Below, one piece after another: positions 16,426 to 24,219 of a DNA stretch of 35,750 nucleotides. The stretch spans positions 1 to 35,750 of the forward strand of contig CALEMF010000033.1 of NCBI GenBank assembly GCA_937911505.1. Direction: 5' to 3'. Each line of letters starts with the position of its first letter. Positions within the stretch are counted from its first letter, which is position 1. The notes under the pieces are model-generated. The model had not been told where the DNA came from, searched no databases, and saw only the letters and a program-made list of their open reading frames with translations. The translations under genes and the position numbers were made by a program. This DNA comes from an uncultured Cytophagales bacterium (GTDB lineage: Bacteria > Bacteroidota > Bacteroidia > Cytophagales > Thermonemataceae).

Positions 16426-17193
16426 CTAGCTTGCTTGCTGCTCGTTCATTCTGCGCACCCGCTCGGCGATTTTACCAATCAACGAAAGGTCTTTTTCGAT
16501 GGCATTGCCTACCACCACTACATCTGCCCCTGCTTGTAAGGCTTCTATTGCCTTTTCGGGCGTATCGAGTCCCCCTCCTACAATAAGTGGTACCTCCGTG
16601 GCATTTATAACGGCATAGATCATCGCAATACTAATGGGCTGTGCGGCACCGCTTCCACCATCCATATAGATGAGTTGTAGCCCAAGCATCTCGCCCGCCA
16701 TCGCAGTACAAGCCGCTACACTGGTTTTATCGTAGGGAATTGGCGTAGTATTGCTAATGTATGATACTGTCGTCTGACGGCCTGTATCTACCAGCATGTA
16801 GCCTGTGGGAAGGACTTCTAAGGTGCTTCTTTTAAGAATGGGGGCAGCGATGATGTGCTGGCCAATGAGGAGGTCAGGATTACGCCCTGAAATGAGTGAT
16901 AGTAGTAAAATGGCATCTGCCTCCGTGTCGATATGTAGGTTGCTTCCGGGGAAGAGGATAACCGGCAGTGTTGTATGCTCCTTGGCCATACGTACTACCT
17001 GATTGAGGTTGTTGCCAGTAATGAGACTTCCACCAATAAAAAGATAGTCTGCTCCTTGCTCTTTGGCTAGTTGTAAGGTTTGCAAGCAGGTAGCTTCATC
17101 GACATTATCGGGATCTATGAGTAACGCAAAAGACTTTACCCTGCGGCTTACTTTTTGGGTAAGCGTCGTTATAATAGCCTTATTCGTTGGCAT
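16426..17193 (-). CDS. Geranylgeranylglyceryl phosphate synthase family protein
   Basis: PcrB/GGGP-synthase-type TIM barrel (255 aa) that joins a polyprenyl diphosphate to sn-glycerol-1-phosphate. It shows the LLIDPDN start of strand 1, an ADYLFIGGS-L-x-T phosphate loop, the LFPGS motif, YMDGGSGA and VGGGLDTPEKA, then ADVVVVGNAIEKD. All match the group II enzymes of Bacteroidota, which make ether-lipid precursors of uncertain cellular role. The chain length of its prenyl substrate cannot be read here. Its start overlaps the upstream gene by 14 bp, making it the third gene of an operon whose other two products are membrane-associated. Confidence 0.93.
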   Translation of the reverse strand: MPTNKAIITTLTQKVSRRVKSFALLIDPDNVDEATCLQTLQLAKEQGADYLFIGGSLITGNNLNQVVRMAKEHTTLPVILFPGSNLHIDTEADAILLLSLISGRNPDLLIGQHIIAAPILKRSTLEVLPTGYMLVDTGRQTTVSYISNTTPIPYDKTSVAACTAMAGEMLGLQLIYMDGGSGAAQPISIAMIYAVINATEVPLIVGGGLDTPEKAIEALQAGADVVVVGNAIEKDLSLIGKIAERVRRMNEQQAS

Positions 17194-17599
17194 GTGATTC
17201 TGTAGTCTCTACCGCATTTGAATTACTCTCTGACCACTGTTCAAGGTACTCGACTAGCTTTTGTCTGGCAATCGAAACCAAAAATAAGGCAATTTCTCTT
17301 TTAATTGATTGAAAAATGGAGTCTTTCAGATAGAGCGTTTCAACGCCATTTTCAGGCGCTTCTGCCTTTGTTTCGTCTGTTTGTTCTTCCTCGTTTCTAC
17401 TGTACCATAGCCTACGTAGTAAAAAATAAGCGCCTGCGCTGAGTACGCCCACGGTAATCGCCATCGAGAGCCCCGAAGTCACCTCATCTTTCACTTTATG
17501 CAACTCTTCACCAAGCGCTTCTCCGTATTGTCCGCTTGCTTGCTTCAGTTTTTCTTTTTTATCTTCTAATGAATCATTCCATTTTTTAGCTTTACTCAT
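17180..17599 (-). CDS. Membrane-anchored hypothetical protein
   Basis: A 139-aa protein with a charged N-terminal helix (WNDSLEDKKEKLKQASGQYG), one transmembrane segment (about 40-62, LSMAITVGVLSAGAYFLLRR), an acidic linker and a C-terminal amphipathic helix. It resembles YtxH-like stress proteins in layout only. It overlaps the holin-like gene upstream (8 bp) and the GGGP-synthase gene downstream (14 bp), so the three products are translationally coupled. Confidence 0.75.
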   Translation of the reverse strand: MSKAKKWNDSLEDKKEKLKQASGQYGEALGEELHKVKDEVTSGLSMAITVGVLSAGAYFLLRRLWYSRNEEEQTDETKAEAPENGVETLYLKDSIFQSIKREIALFLVSIARQKLVEYLEQWSESNSNAVETTESHANE

Positions 17600-17939
17600 C
17601 TTTCCATTCGTTTTTTTCGGTGTATATAAAGTACCTGTTAAGCAACCTGATCTGACTACTCACCAAGTACCGACCTCTTTTAGAAATAAATCCCAGTAGC
17701 AGTAAAGCATAAAAAATTGTGACAATGCCAAAGCCCCAGTAAGTACTATTGAGAAAATAATTAATCAGTAAGGCTACCGTGATACTCAAAAAAAGTCCTA
17801 AGCTACCTGCTAGCACTACCAGTAGAAATAACGTAATGAGCCGGCTCACAATTGCTTGTATTTCTTCTTCAACACGAATACTCAACAGTTGAAGTTGTAC
17901 ATCCATGTATTTTCTAACGAGCTCTACTACTTTTTCCAT
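17592..17939 (-). CDS. Phage holin-superfamily (DUF1469-like) membrane protein
   Basis: From the ATG at 17939 the product is 115 aa; a TTG further upstream at 17960 would overlap the promoter and is less likely. An N-terminal amphipathic helix (EKVVELVRKYMDVQLQLLSI) is followed by two transmembrane hairpin helices (about 38-62 and 68-88) and a basic C-terminus. This is the pattern of the phage_holin_3_6/DUF1469 family. Despite the name these are ordinary chromosomal membrane proteins. It opens the operon with the GGGP-synthase gene, which suggests a membrane-lipid context. Confidence 0.8.
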   Translation of the reverse strand: MEKVVELVRKYMDVQLQLLSIRVEEEIQAIVSRLITLFLLVVLAGSLGLFLSITVALLINYFLNSTYWGFGIVTIFYALLLLGFISKRGRYLVSSQIRLLNRYFIYTEKNEWKDE

Positions 17940-17957
17940 AAAATACGCTATTTGCTC

Positions 17958-17965
17958 CAAAAATA
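17958..17965 (-). promoter_or_regulatory. Candidate -7 element
   Basis: TATTTTTG on the minus strand matches TANNTTTG and lies 19 bp upstream of the ATG at 17939. No TTG is found at the expected -33 distance, so this is only half of a promoter. It supports the ATG over the upstream TTG start. Confidence 0.4.
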
Positions 17966-18204
17966 CGTGAAAAATTGTTAAAAAGAAGTATATTTCCCAA
18001 AGTGCCTTATCAAAAAGGTAAAATCTCTTAGAATGGTCTTCTTCTATAAAGGATCCCTACGGATAGAAAAACTGTTTGTTTAAACTTATGCTATTTTATT
18101 GTTAGTGTCTGATAAGAGTTTTTAGAGTGGGATTTTCTTAAGTAGGATTGCGTACTTATTTATATCTTGAAGTTACCACAACCTTCAATATCTGAATAAA
18201 ACTA

Positions 18205-18594
18205 CACATTCTAGCGGATACCTGATCATCAAACAACTTTTAAAGTTGTTTCCTTCTGATCTTGTTAACTAGAAAGTCTATCACTGTAAGGGTAATAGAT
18301 ATTATAAACGGTTTAAGGCCTTTATACCACCTTGAGTGGGGTAAGTTCTTTGCGTGAGTTATCCACAGTATTGCTTGCCTGTAAAGGTAGAATGGGGTAT
18401 TTAAAACTACAACACTTTCTTAAACGCAGTACATTGTCAGATGTCAGCAAGAGATGGACATATTTGTATTGAGCAAAAAAATAAGACCTTTGAACCGAGA
18501 AGAGTTGCCTACTGGGGCAATGCAAAAGAAAAATTACACGAGTTTACCCGCAACAACTTTTTGATAGCACCAGATAAGATGATTACCACATAGT
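18205..18594 (+). pseudogene. Fossil IS4-family (DDE) transposase
   Basis: Reading across frames recovers ordered pieces of an IS4-type transposase. 18221-18275 gives IIKQLLKLFPSDLVN, then a stop, then KVYHCKGNRYYKRFKAF (to about 18324). A frameshift leads to TTLSGVSSLRELSTVLLACK, then GRMGYLKLQHFLKRSTLSD (18329-18445), ending WTYLY-stop. The central DDE portion is missing. 18490-18592 then reads TFEPRRVAYWGNAKEKLHEF followed by TRNNFLIAPDK. SLREL...RSTLSD and the R-R-V-x-Y-W...T-N-N-F blocks are classic IS4 family signatures. It has several stops, shifts and a large internal deletion. I found no terminal inverted repeats. This explains most of the gene-free 17.97-18.61 kb interval; 17966-18204 shows nothing else. 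Confidence 0.75.
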
Positions 18595-18613
18595 GGTAAA
18601 ATAAAAGCGATGA

Positions 18614-19405
18614 TTACTGTTTAAAAGATGACCAAGAAAATTCTTTAGAAAGCAGTGGTGGGAGATCCTCAGTGCATACTCTATCGTCATCATCAATAAT
18701 ACAGCAGTAGTAATCAAGGTCGCATTCTGCAATATAATCAAGAAATTCACGTATCTGCTCATCTGTAAGCCCCAATCCCAAATCTCTATCTCTCTGTCCT
18801 AAACAACCCAATTCAGGATCAATATTAAAACAGAGCTTTCCAGTTTCACCATAAAACAAATCAATATAACTTTCATAGCATTTCTGTCTTTCTTCCCTAC
18901 AGAACTCATCATCGTCTCTTGTGTTGCTTCGCATTGCTTTTATGTTGGCTTCACTGTATTTAGCGTCGTACAACTCAATAAATATTTCGGCAAAAACCGC
19001 TTTATCCACTCCTGAAATGCCATATCTAAAGACAACACTTTCCCATTTTTGTCGGAACAAGTCCTCGGCTGCTTTCATACCTTCTAAGTCATCAAAACCA
19101 AAGGCCAGTGCTAATTGTATTTCTTCTTCATTGGTTAACGCTTCTGGTTTATTGTTGAGTGATCGCACTACGGAATAATCAGCAACTTGGTTCGACACCT
19201 CTACAAGTAGATCAATGAATTCGTTAAATTCAGTATCACTTCGAAGTGTGCTAATGTCTTCTATTTCTATAGGATCCACTTCATCTTCTATAGGGTCTTC
19301 TGCTACTACTGTGGGATCTACTCCCTCTTCATTTTCATTGGAACAATTAGACAATAGTGTACTGGCTAAAATGAATATGAGTAGTAGTTTAATGGCGTTT
19401 TTCAT
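18614..19405 (-). CDS. Secreted cysteine-rich lipoprotein, unknown function
   Basis: I chose the ATG at 19405, which gives a 263-aa protein with a proper lipoprotein signal (LLLIFILASTLLSNC, lipid cysteine at 21). The longer frame upstream has no signal-like start. A strongly acidic linker (about 22-50) leads to a helical domain. The last third has eight cysteines (CREERQKC, KLC, LGC, AEC, YYCC, RVC), suggesting disulfides. I do not recognise a family. It stands alone, with the IS4 fossil on one side and a palindrome-bearing spacer on the other. Confidence 0.75.
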   Translation of the reverse strand: MKNAIKLLLIFILASTLLSNCSNENEEGVDPTVVAEDPIEDEVDPIEIEDISTLRSDTEFNEFIDLLVEVSNQVADYSVVRSLNNKPEALTNEEEIQLALAFGFDDLEGMKAAEDLFRQKWESVVFRYGISGVDKAVFAEIFIELYDAKYSEANIKAMRSNTRDDDEFCREERQKCYESYIDLFYGETGKLCFNIDPELGCLGQRDRDLGLGLTDEQIREFLDYIAECDLDYYCCIIDDDDRVCTEDLPPLLSKEFSWSSFKQ

Positions 19406-19847
19406 GAGGTAGCTATTTAGTAGTTGATTCACATATGAAGCTATGTTAAATTTATCAAAACTGCAAGTAGTACTATTGCTAATTAGTACGTATATCAAAT
19501 ACTTTATTATACCATTTCAAATGATTATTATATAGCGCAAAACCAAACGAAAATGGGCATACTTTAAGCTGGTGTCCATTATAAGGTGCCACCTTATGAC
19601 CTACATTGATCTTTTTAAATTTCTTGACAGTCTAGATAAAAAATGGAGTAAACTGACCACAAAACCACCCGCCAAACAGCTTTCTCTATTTTGAGCAAAA
19701 CCCCTTGTTAGTTATAAAAGACAAAATTTAAACGATTTTACTACTCTGAACGAACCATTTTGTGTAAAATCGTATTTTAACCGGACAACAATAATATTTT
19801 ATATTTAGTTATTAGTACAGTTATATTTCTAACATCTCATTAACTCT
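19406..19847. other. Intergenic region with a perfect palindrome
   Basis: Between two divergent genes. ATAAGGTG-C-CACCTTAT (19581-19597) is a perfect 8+1+8 palindrome, suitable for a dimeric regulator or as part of a mobile element end. A 32-codon frame from 19596 (MTYIDLFKFLDSLDKKWSK...) looks somewhat coding and may be a transposase fragment, but I cannot assign it. No full promoter is visible for the SPFH gene. Confidence 0.35.
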
Positions 19848-20729
19848 ATGAAAAGAATAAAGTATTTTTTAACATCTAGTTTGCCTATCGCACTCATCTG
19901 CTTATTTGGTCTTTTTAGTACTTCTTCTTGTACACGCATTGATGCAGGGCATGTAGGCTTAGTTGTAAAACTCTATGGTTCTTCTAAAGGGGTACAAGAC
20001 GTAACCGAAGTAACAGGTATGGTATGGTACAACCCTGTGACCACCGAGATTTATGAGTTTCCTACCTTCGTACAGAACGCCGTGTTTACCGCTAATCCAC
20101 AAGAAGGCAGTAGAGCCAACGAAGAGTTTCGGGTTACTACCAAGGATGGACTGATTGTTTCTTTTGATGTCTCTATGAACTACCGCGTGAACCCTACAAA
20201 GGTGGTGAGCATCTTCAAAAAGTACAGAAAGCCGTTGGATCAATTAGATAAAACCGTGATTCGAAATTATATGCGCGATGCTTACAATCGTGTATCGGGC
20301 AAGTACACTGCCGAACAACTCTACGAAAATAAAATTACTTTTCAGAACGACTCTGAAGAGAAAATCAAGAAAACCTTAGAAAGAGAGGGCTTTATTGTAG
20401 AACAGGTGGTACTCCTCAATGAACTACGCCTTCCGCAAGCAGTGGTAGATAACATCAATGCAAAGATCAACGCACGCCAAATCGCCCTGAAAAAAGAGCA
20501 AGAGGTCGCCCAAGAGAAAGCAGAGGCACAAAAAGAAGTGGAGAAAGCAAAAGGTTATGCCGAAGCAGTACGCATTAAAGCAGAAGCAGAAGCCAATGCC
20601 AATCGTGTTGTGGCAGAGTCGCTCTCGCCTAACTTGATCGAATATGAGAAAGTGAAGAAATGGAATGGCCAAAACCCTACCTACGTAGGTAGTGGTAATA
20701 ATGCTAGTGTTCTTTTACAAGCCAAATAA
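19848..20729 (+). CDS. Prohibitin/SPFH (band 7) family protein
   Basis: A 293-aa membrane-anchored protein. Residues 8-27 form an N-terminal hydrophobic anchor (possibly lipidated at the SSC, though the lipobox is poor). About 30-210 is the SPFH/prohibitin domain, starting with IDAGHVGLVVKLYG and including VTTKDGLIVSFDVSMNYRV. About 215-265 is an alanine/glutamate-rich coiled coil (EQEVAQEKAEAQKEVEKAKG...). These proteins form ring-like oligomers at membranes and modulate proteases or membrane domains. No partner (NfeD or HflK/C pair) is adjacent, so its role here is open. Confidence 0.9.
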   Translation: MKRIKYFLTSSLPIALICLFGLFSTSSCTRIDAGHVGLVVKLYGSSKGVQDVTEVTGMVWYNPVTTEIYEFPTFVQNAVFTANPQEGSRANEEFRVTTKDGLIVSFDVSMNYRVNPTKVVSIFKKYRKPLDQLDKTVIRNYMRDAYNRVSGKYTAEQLYENKITFQNDSEEKIKKTLEREGFIVEQVVLLNELRLPQAVVDNINAKINARQIALKKEQEVAQEKAEAQKEVEKAKGYAEAVRIKAEAEANANRVVAESLSPNLIEYEKVKKWNGQNPTYVGSGNNASVLLQAK

Positions 20730-20741
20730 GTTGAAATAAAA

Positions 20742-20772
20742 TACAGCCTAGCAGCAAAACCGCTAGGCTGTA
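20742..20772. terminator. Bidirectional terminator hairpin
   Basis: TACAGCCTAGC (20742-20752) pairs perfectly with GCTAGGCTGTA (20762-20772). The T-rich tract follows on the minus-strand side (TTTTATTT), so it best serves the convergent hmuY-like gene. The plus-strand SPFH gene ends 13 bp before it. Confidence 0.8.
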
Positions 20773-20802
20773 CAACAACATATTGTTTCTAGTTTAGTAT
20801 AG

Positions 20803-21471
20803 TTAAAAGTTGGTTCCTTCTGGCTGATATACGTAGCGGAAAGTATAGTATCTTGATTCATCTTCATTTGTAGGGCTTTCTGGAGCACCTTTATAGTAGC
20901 TCAAAATCTCTATTTTGGCGTACTTACCACTAGCGGTACGAATTACCAATATACGACCTGGAATAGGTGTAGCTACCTGTATGGCAGGATTATAGTTATA
21001 CCAACCATTAGTTGATCCTGTAGGGATCGCTAAATCACTATCATTTACATCATTGTCTACGCCATCTACGATGAATCGTGTGGGGTCTACGCTTTGTAAC
21101 TCTTCAAAAGTTCCCTCAAAGATGTAAGCACCTCCTTCTCCAAAACGATCAGGCCCACCGTTAATGATAATATTTGTACCCTGAAAGGCAATGTCCCAAT
21201 TACTACTAGCGCTGTCTTCCCTAGCTACAATAGTTTGGTTCTCTAAACTGTAGAAGGTGAACTGGTTTTTCCCTACGGGTCTTCCCATATCGTCTTCACC
21301 CGTAAACGGATCAGCAGGGAGATCAGTCACTGTTCTTACCTCTAGCTCTACTGCTATTGGGTCAGTGTCTGGATCAGGCATCGGTGTTGGGTCATCATCA
21401 TCTTCATTACAGGCAGTAAATAGCCCTACGACCATCAGCCATACAAGCCCTCTAAAAAATAATTTGTTCAT
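20803..21471 (-). CDS. HmuY-family heme-binding lipoprotein
   Basis: A 222-aa lipoprotein (GLFTAC, lipid cysteine at 21) with an acidic proline-rich linker. The domain has features I associate with the HmuY fold: a N-Q-F-T-F-Y-S-L-E-N strand, S-S-N-W-D-I-A-F-Q-G-T-N-I-I-I-N-G-G, and a C-terminal Y-x-F-R-Y-V-Y. HmuY captures heme at the cell surface and passes it to a TonB receptor. It is the third gene after such a receptor and a DoxX-like gene, with gaps of about 21 bp, which strongly supports the assignment. Heme ligands (two His in Porphyromonas gingivalis HmuY) are not obvious; the protein has no histidine, so methionine or other residues, or another ligand, would be involved. Confidence 0.85.
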   Translation of the reverse strand: MNKLFFRGLVWLMVVGLFTACNEDDDDPTPMPDPDTDPIAVELEVRTVTDLPADPFTGEDDMGRPVGKNQFTFYSLENQTIVAREDSASSNWDIAFQGTNIIINGGPDRFGEGGAYIFEGTFEELQSVDPTRFIVDGVDNDVNDSDLAIPTGSTNGWYNYNPAIQVATPIPGRILVIRTASGKYAKIEILSYYKGAPESPTNEDESRYYTFRYVYQPEGTNF

Positions 21472-21492
21472 ATCTATGTGTATTTATAAAAT

Positions 21493-21957
21493 TTAAGAAA
21501 AAGGTTTGATCCATATTAAATGCTTCCAGTGGCGGTATTCTTTGCCAATAAGTAAAAGGTTGGCGGCGAGTAGCAAGCCAGTTTGGATAAGCTCTCCTAT
21601 GTCTTCTGGCTCCAAGAATAAGTGCATAAAGAAGATATTGAGCGTAATGGGTACAAGCATCAAGGCGCCTACAAAGCCCAAGTATTGGCTAATCAGAAAA
21701 AGACCACAGAGAATCTCCGCTACACCCAGCATTTGCCAGAAGAAGTCAGTTTGCTTTAAACCGAAAATGTAATTTCTAATTTTGAGTGTGGCGATGTCGC
21801 TGGTCAGTTCCTCGGCGCCCTCCTCCTGAACGGTGGCAATCATTTGAGTAGACGGTGGCATAGGCTTTTTAAATTTTGCGATGCCTCCCCAAACCATCAT
21901 TCCCCCTAAAGCGAGTCTGACGATTACAAAGAAAATATTATTGAGTGTACTAAGCAT
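21493..21957 (-). CDS. DoxX-like integral membrane protein
   Basis: This 154-aa protein has four hydrophobic helices: RLALGGMMVWGGIAKF near the N-terminus, FWQMLGVAEILCGLFLI, a VGALMLVPITLNIFFMH helix and a C-terminal LLLAANLLLIG. The pattern G-x-x-x-x-x-x-G-x-x-K-F-x-x-P is typical of DoxX/DoxD-like proteins, whose exact role is unclear. It lies between the TonB receptor and the HmuY gene, 22 and 21 bp away, so it belongs to the heme operon. It may help in heme or redox handling at the inner membrane; this is inference. Confidence 0.8.
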   Translation of the reverse strand: MLSTLNNIFFVIVRLALGGMMVWGGIAKFKKPMPPSTQMIATVQEEGAEELTSDIATLKIRNYIFGLKQTDFFWQMLGVAEILCGLFLISQYLGFVGALMLVPITLNIFFMHLFLEPEDIGELIQTGLLLAANLLLIGKEYRHWKHLIWIKPFS

Positions 21958-21979
21958 AAATCTTGATTTGATAGTAAAA

Positions 21980-24064
21980 CTAAGGTTGATTACCTATTTT
22001 GAATTGTATACTTGCCCAAAGTAGCCTTCCGGCTAGATTAGGAATGTTTGCTTCATCTCGATAGTTGAGTAGATTATCTGCGCCTACTTGGGCACGAAGG
22101 CGTTTTTGGTAAAGATCCTTTCCCGCAGAAATATGTAAAGTGGCATAGCCAGGTACGTATTCATTATCTTGGTCGAGCACAAGGTTACCATTTCTGTCGC
22201 CGAAGCCATAACGACCTCGATAAATCACCCTAGCGTTGGTAAATATTCCCTTTTCAGGGTGCTCATAAAAGATTTTGAAGTTACCCATATGGCGGCTACG
22301 TCCGAAGAGCCCTCCATACTCGCTGCGTGATACACGAACAGTTTGTAGCGTAGCAGGATCGCGCCTGAAAAGCGCCCCTTCATCAATCTGATCTAATACT
22401 TCTCTATCCTTGGCCTCTAAATACTGATAGCCTGCGGATACTTGTAAAGTACTCGAAAGCTGGTACGTCCAGTTGGTTTCTATCCCTTGTGTGAAAATAC
22501 TGCTTAAGTTTTGGTAACTAAATATGCGATTCCCATTAGTACGTACAGCTACCGTTTGGCTTTCGATCAGGTTTGTCACGTCGTTTCTGAAGAAGTTAAT
22601 ATCTCCTCGAAGACGCTTTAGTGGGTTGAGTCTTGCCCCAAAGTTGTAAGAAGTAGAAGTTTCCGCTTGGATATCACCTATGAGGGAAGGGTCTATCAGT
22701 ACTTCTTCGATTTGGTTTTGGGCTTGTAGTTCCGCTAGGATACTAGGTAGCTCTTCTGTACCATATACAGAGTAGCCTGCAACGGTATTGGTGAAGTTGA
22801 GGTAGAGTTGCCTAAAGTCAGGGGCTTTGAAGCCTCTCCCTACTGATGCATTGAGCGATAGTTTTTCAGAGAAGGTATACTGTAAAGATAACTTGGGGCT
22901 TACTTGTGTACCGTACACTGAGTGCCGGTCTACCCGCCCGCCTGCTACAATATTCCAAGCCTCATCAGGCAGCCACTCGTACTGAAAAAAGGCATATTGA
23001 GTTTGAAAACGATTGAGGTCTTCGTAGCGACTGGCTGCTACACTTTCCCAAATATTCCCTATACCTGCAGTAAGAATATGCTTATCGGTGAGAAAATACT
23101 CGTGTATATTCTCCAAGCGGATAAAATCTTGGTTAAAAAAAGTACTTTCGTAAAGTGACTGGTCGCTCTGGTAGAATAGTTCGCTCTCTGTATCGTAAGC
23201 TGTGTAGTAAGTGCGTAATTCTGTACGCCAAGCACGGGTAAGTTGGTGGTCATAAATCGCCTGTAGATTTTTATCTTCGATGCGCCCTTCACCACTGATG
23301 AGGTTGGGCGCCTGTGCTTCTCCTACATCAAAGTTGTTGTCTTGTACCTCCCAAAAATATCTTCCCGATACAGTTAGTTTGGCTTTTTCGGTAAAATCGT
23401 AGTTGAGTTTAGTTTGTAAGGTGTAGTTATGAAAAGGCTCAACAGTCTGTCCGAAGGTCGCTGGGGTAAAATCATACCCGCTGCTTCCATAGCGATTGAC
23501 AAAGCCATAAATGCCCAACCGATCTCTACGAACGTTAAAGCTAGTAGATAAGTCGCTGGTTTCGTTACTCCCGTACCGAGCCGTCAAGGTAGCGGTAGTG
23601 TTTGCTGGTTGCTCTGTAATAATATTGACTACGCCCGCCAGTGCCTCAGAGCCATAAAGGCTAGAGCTGGGACCTTTTACAATTTCTATTTGTTTGATAT
23701 TCCCTACCGCGAGGCGGGAAAGCTCTAAGGTTCCTGCGGTTCTTCCTACGAGCGGTTCTCCATCTATCAAAATCAAGGTATACTCAGGATTAAAGCCTTG
23801 CATTTGTATACCCTGCCCATGATCTGCCACAATCGCGAGCCCCGTTTGCTCTTGGAGTATTTCATTGAGACGCAGACTTCCTATTTGTTGGATTTGGGTC
23901 TTTTTGATAAGGGTAACAGGCATAGGAATCGCTGAGAGGGTTTTTTCAGTGCGGGTAGCCGTTACTACTACTTCTGATAGGTCTTGCGACACAAGCGTAT
24001 CGCTTTGCGCTTGTACAGCTACACTAGCTATGCTCCATAGAAGTAATAGAATATTTTGTCTCAT
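21980..24064 (-). CDS. TonB-dependent receptor, probable heme receptor (HmuR-like)
   Basis: From the ATG at 24064 (694 aa) the protein opens with the signal peptide MRQNILLLLWSIASVAVQAQ; the longer frame adds 11 residues without sense. A TonB-box-like stretch (SEVVVTATRTEKT) and plug domain follow (LNEILQEQTGLAIV, LILIDGEPLVGR, IEIVKGPSSSLYGSEALAGV). The beta-barrel ends in VGADNLLNYRDE and ...LLWASIQFKIGNQP; the usual terminal aromatic residue is not at the very end but lies a few residues earlier. Classical heme motifs (FRAP/NPNL) are not exact: I see GRGFKAPDFRQLYLNF, which is the FRAP/NPNL-equivalent region. Linkage to HmuY supports heme as substrate. It heads the operon. Confidence 0.9.
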   Translation of the reverse strand: MRQNILLLLWSIASVAVQAQSDTLVSQDLSEVVVTATRTEKTLSAIPMPVTLIKKTQIQQIGSLRLNEILQEQTGLAIVADHGQGIQMQGFNPEYTLILIDGEPLVGRTAGTLELSRLAVGNIKQIEIVKGPSSSLYGSEALAGVVNIITEQPANTTATLTARYGSNETSDLSTSFNVRRDRLGIYGFVNRYGSSGYDFTPATFGQTVEPFHNYTLQTKLNYDFTEKAKLTVSGRYFWEVQDNNFDVGEAQAPNLISGEGRIEDKNLQAIYDHQLTRAWRTELRTYYTAYDTESELFYQSDQSLYESTFFNQDFIRLENIHEYFLTDKHILTAGIGNIWESVAASRYEDLNRFQTQYAFFQYEWLPDEAWNIVAGGRVDRHSVYGTQVSPKLSLQYTFSEKLSLNASVGRGFKAPDFRQLYLNFTNTVAGYSVYGTEELPSILAELQAQNQIEEVLIDPSLIGDIQAETSTSYNFGARLNPLKRLRGDINFFRNDVTNLIESQTVAVRTNGNRIFSYQNLSSIFTQGIETNWTYQLSSTLQVSAGYQYLEAKDREVLDQIDEGALFRRDPATLQTVRVSRSEYGGLFGRSRHMGNFKIFYEHPEKGIFTNARVIYRGRYGFGDRNGNLVLDQDNEYVPGYATLHISAGKDLYQKRLRAQVGADNLLNYRDEANIPNLAGRLLWASIQFKIGNQP

Positions 24065-24094
24065 GTTGTTTGTTGACTGTCTCTCAATTGAAGG

Positions 24095-24124
24095 CAAATA
24101 TATTTTTATTTAGACTTATTACAA
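24095..24124 (-). promoter_or_regulatory. Promoter of the heme-uptake operon
   Basis: On the minus strand TTG (24124-24122) and TATATTTG (24102-24095) are separated by exactly 19 bp, an excellent match to the Bacteroidota consensus. The -7 element lies 31 bp before the receptor ATG. One copy of a 14-bp repeat fills most of the spacer. Confidence 0.8.
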
Positions 24125-24152
24125 ATAATATCTTGAATTATTTTTATTTAGA
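24101..24152. promoter_or_regulatory. Duplicated 14-bp motif over the heme promoter (candidate operator)
   Basis: TATTTTTATTTAGA occurs exactly at 24101-24114 and 24139-24152, 38 bp apart. The first copy lies between the -33 and -7 elements, the second upstream of -33. The second copy extends into ATTTAGAATAAAT, a small palindrome (5-bp arms). A repressor such as a metal- or heme-sensing regulator could bind here and control both divergent genes. The regulator is not identified. Confidence 0.5.
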
Positions 24153-24219
24153 ATAAATCTTAACTATAATTGCCCTTGTAAATAAGATTTATTGATTAAA
24201 CCTCATAATAAGCGTACTT

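Noticed and set aside
17592..17939. Holin-like gene as a sign of a prophage
   Set aside because: No other phage gene is nearby; this family is common on chromosomes and the gene is coupled to the GGGP synthase.
18231..18251. Perfect 21-bp palindrome AAACAACTTT-T-AAAGTTGTTT as operator or terminator
   Set aside because: It lies inside the IS4 fossil, in frame with the KQLLKLFP piece, and no T tract follows; chance is likely.
18359..18367. Perfect DnaA box (TTATCCACA), hinting at an origin
   Set aside because: Only one box is present, no AT-rich unwinding element or dnaA/dnaN neighbours are seen, and the bases read as E-L-S-T within the IS4 transposase fossil.
18322..18525. 67-aa minus-strand frame
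   Set aside because: It is the antisense of the plus-strand transposase fossil, with no recognisable protein features.
19624..19629. TTGACA as an E. coli-like -35 element
   Set aside because: No -10 at proper spacing, and this phylum uses a different consensus.
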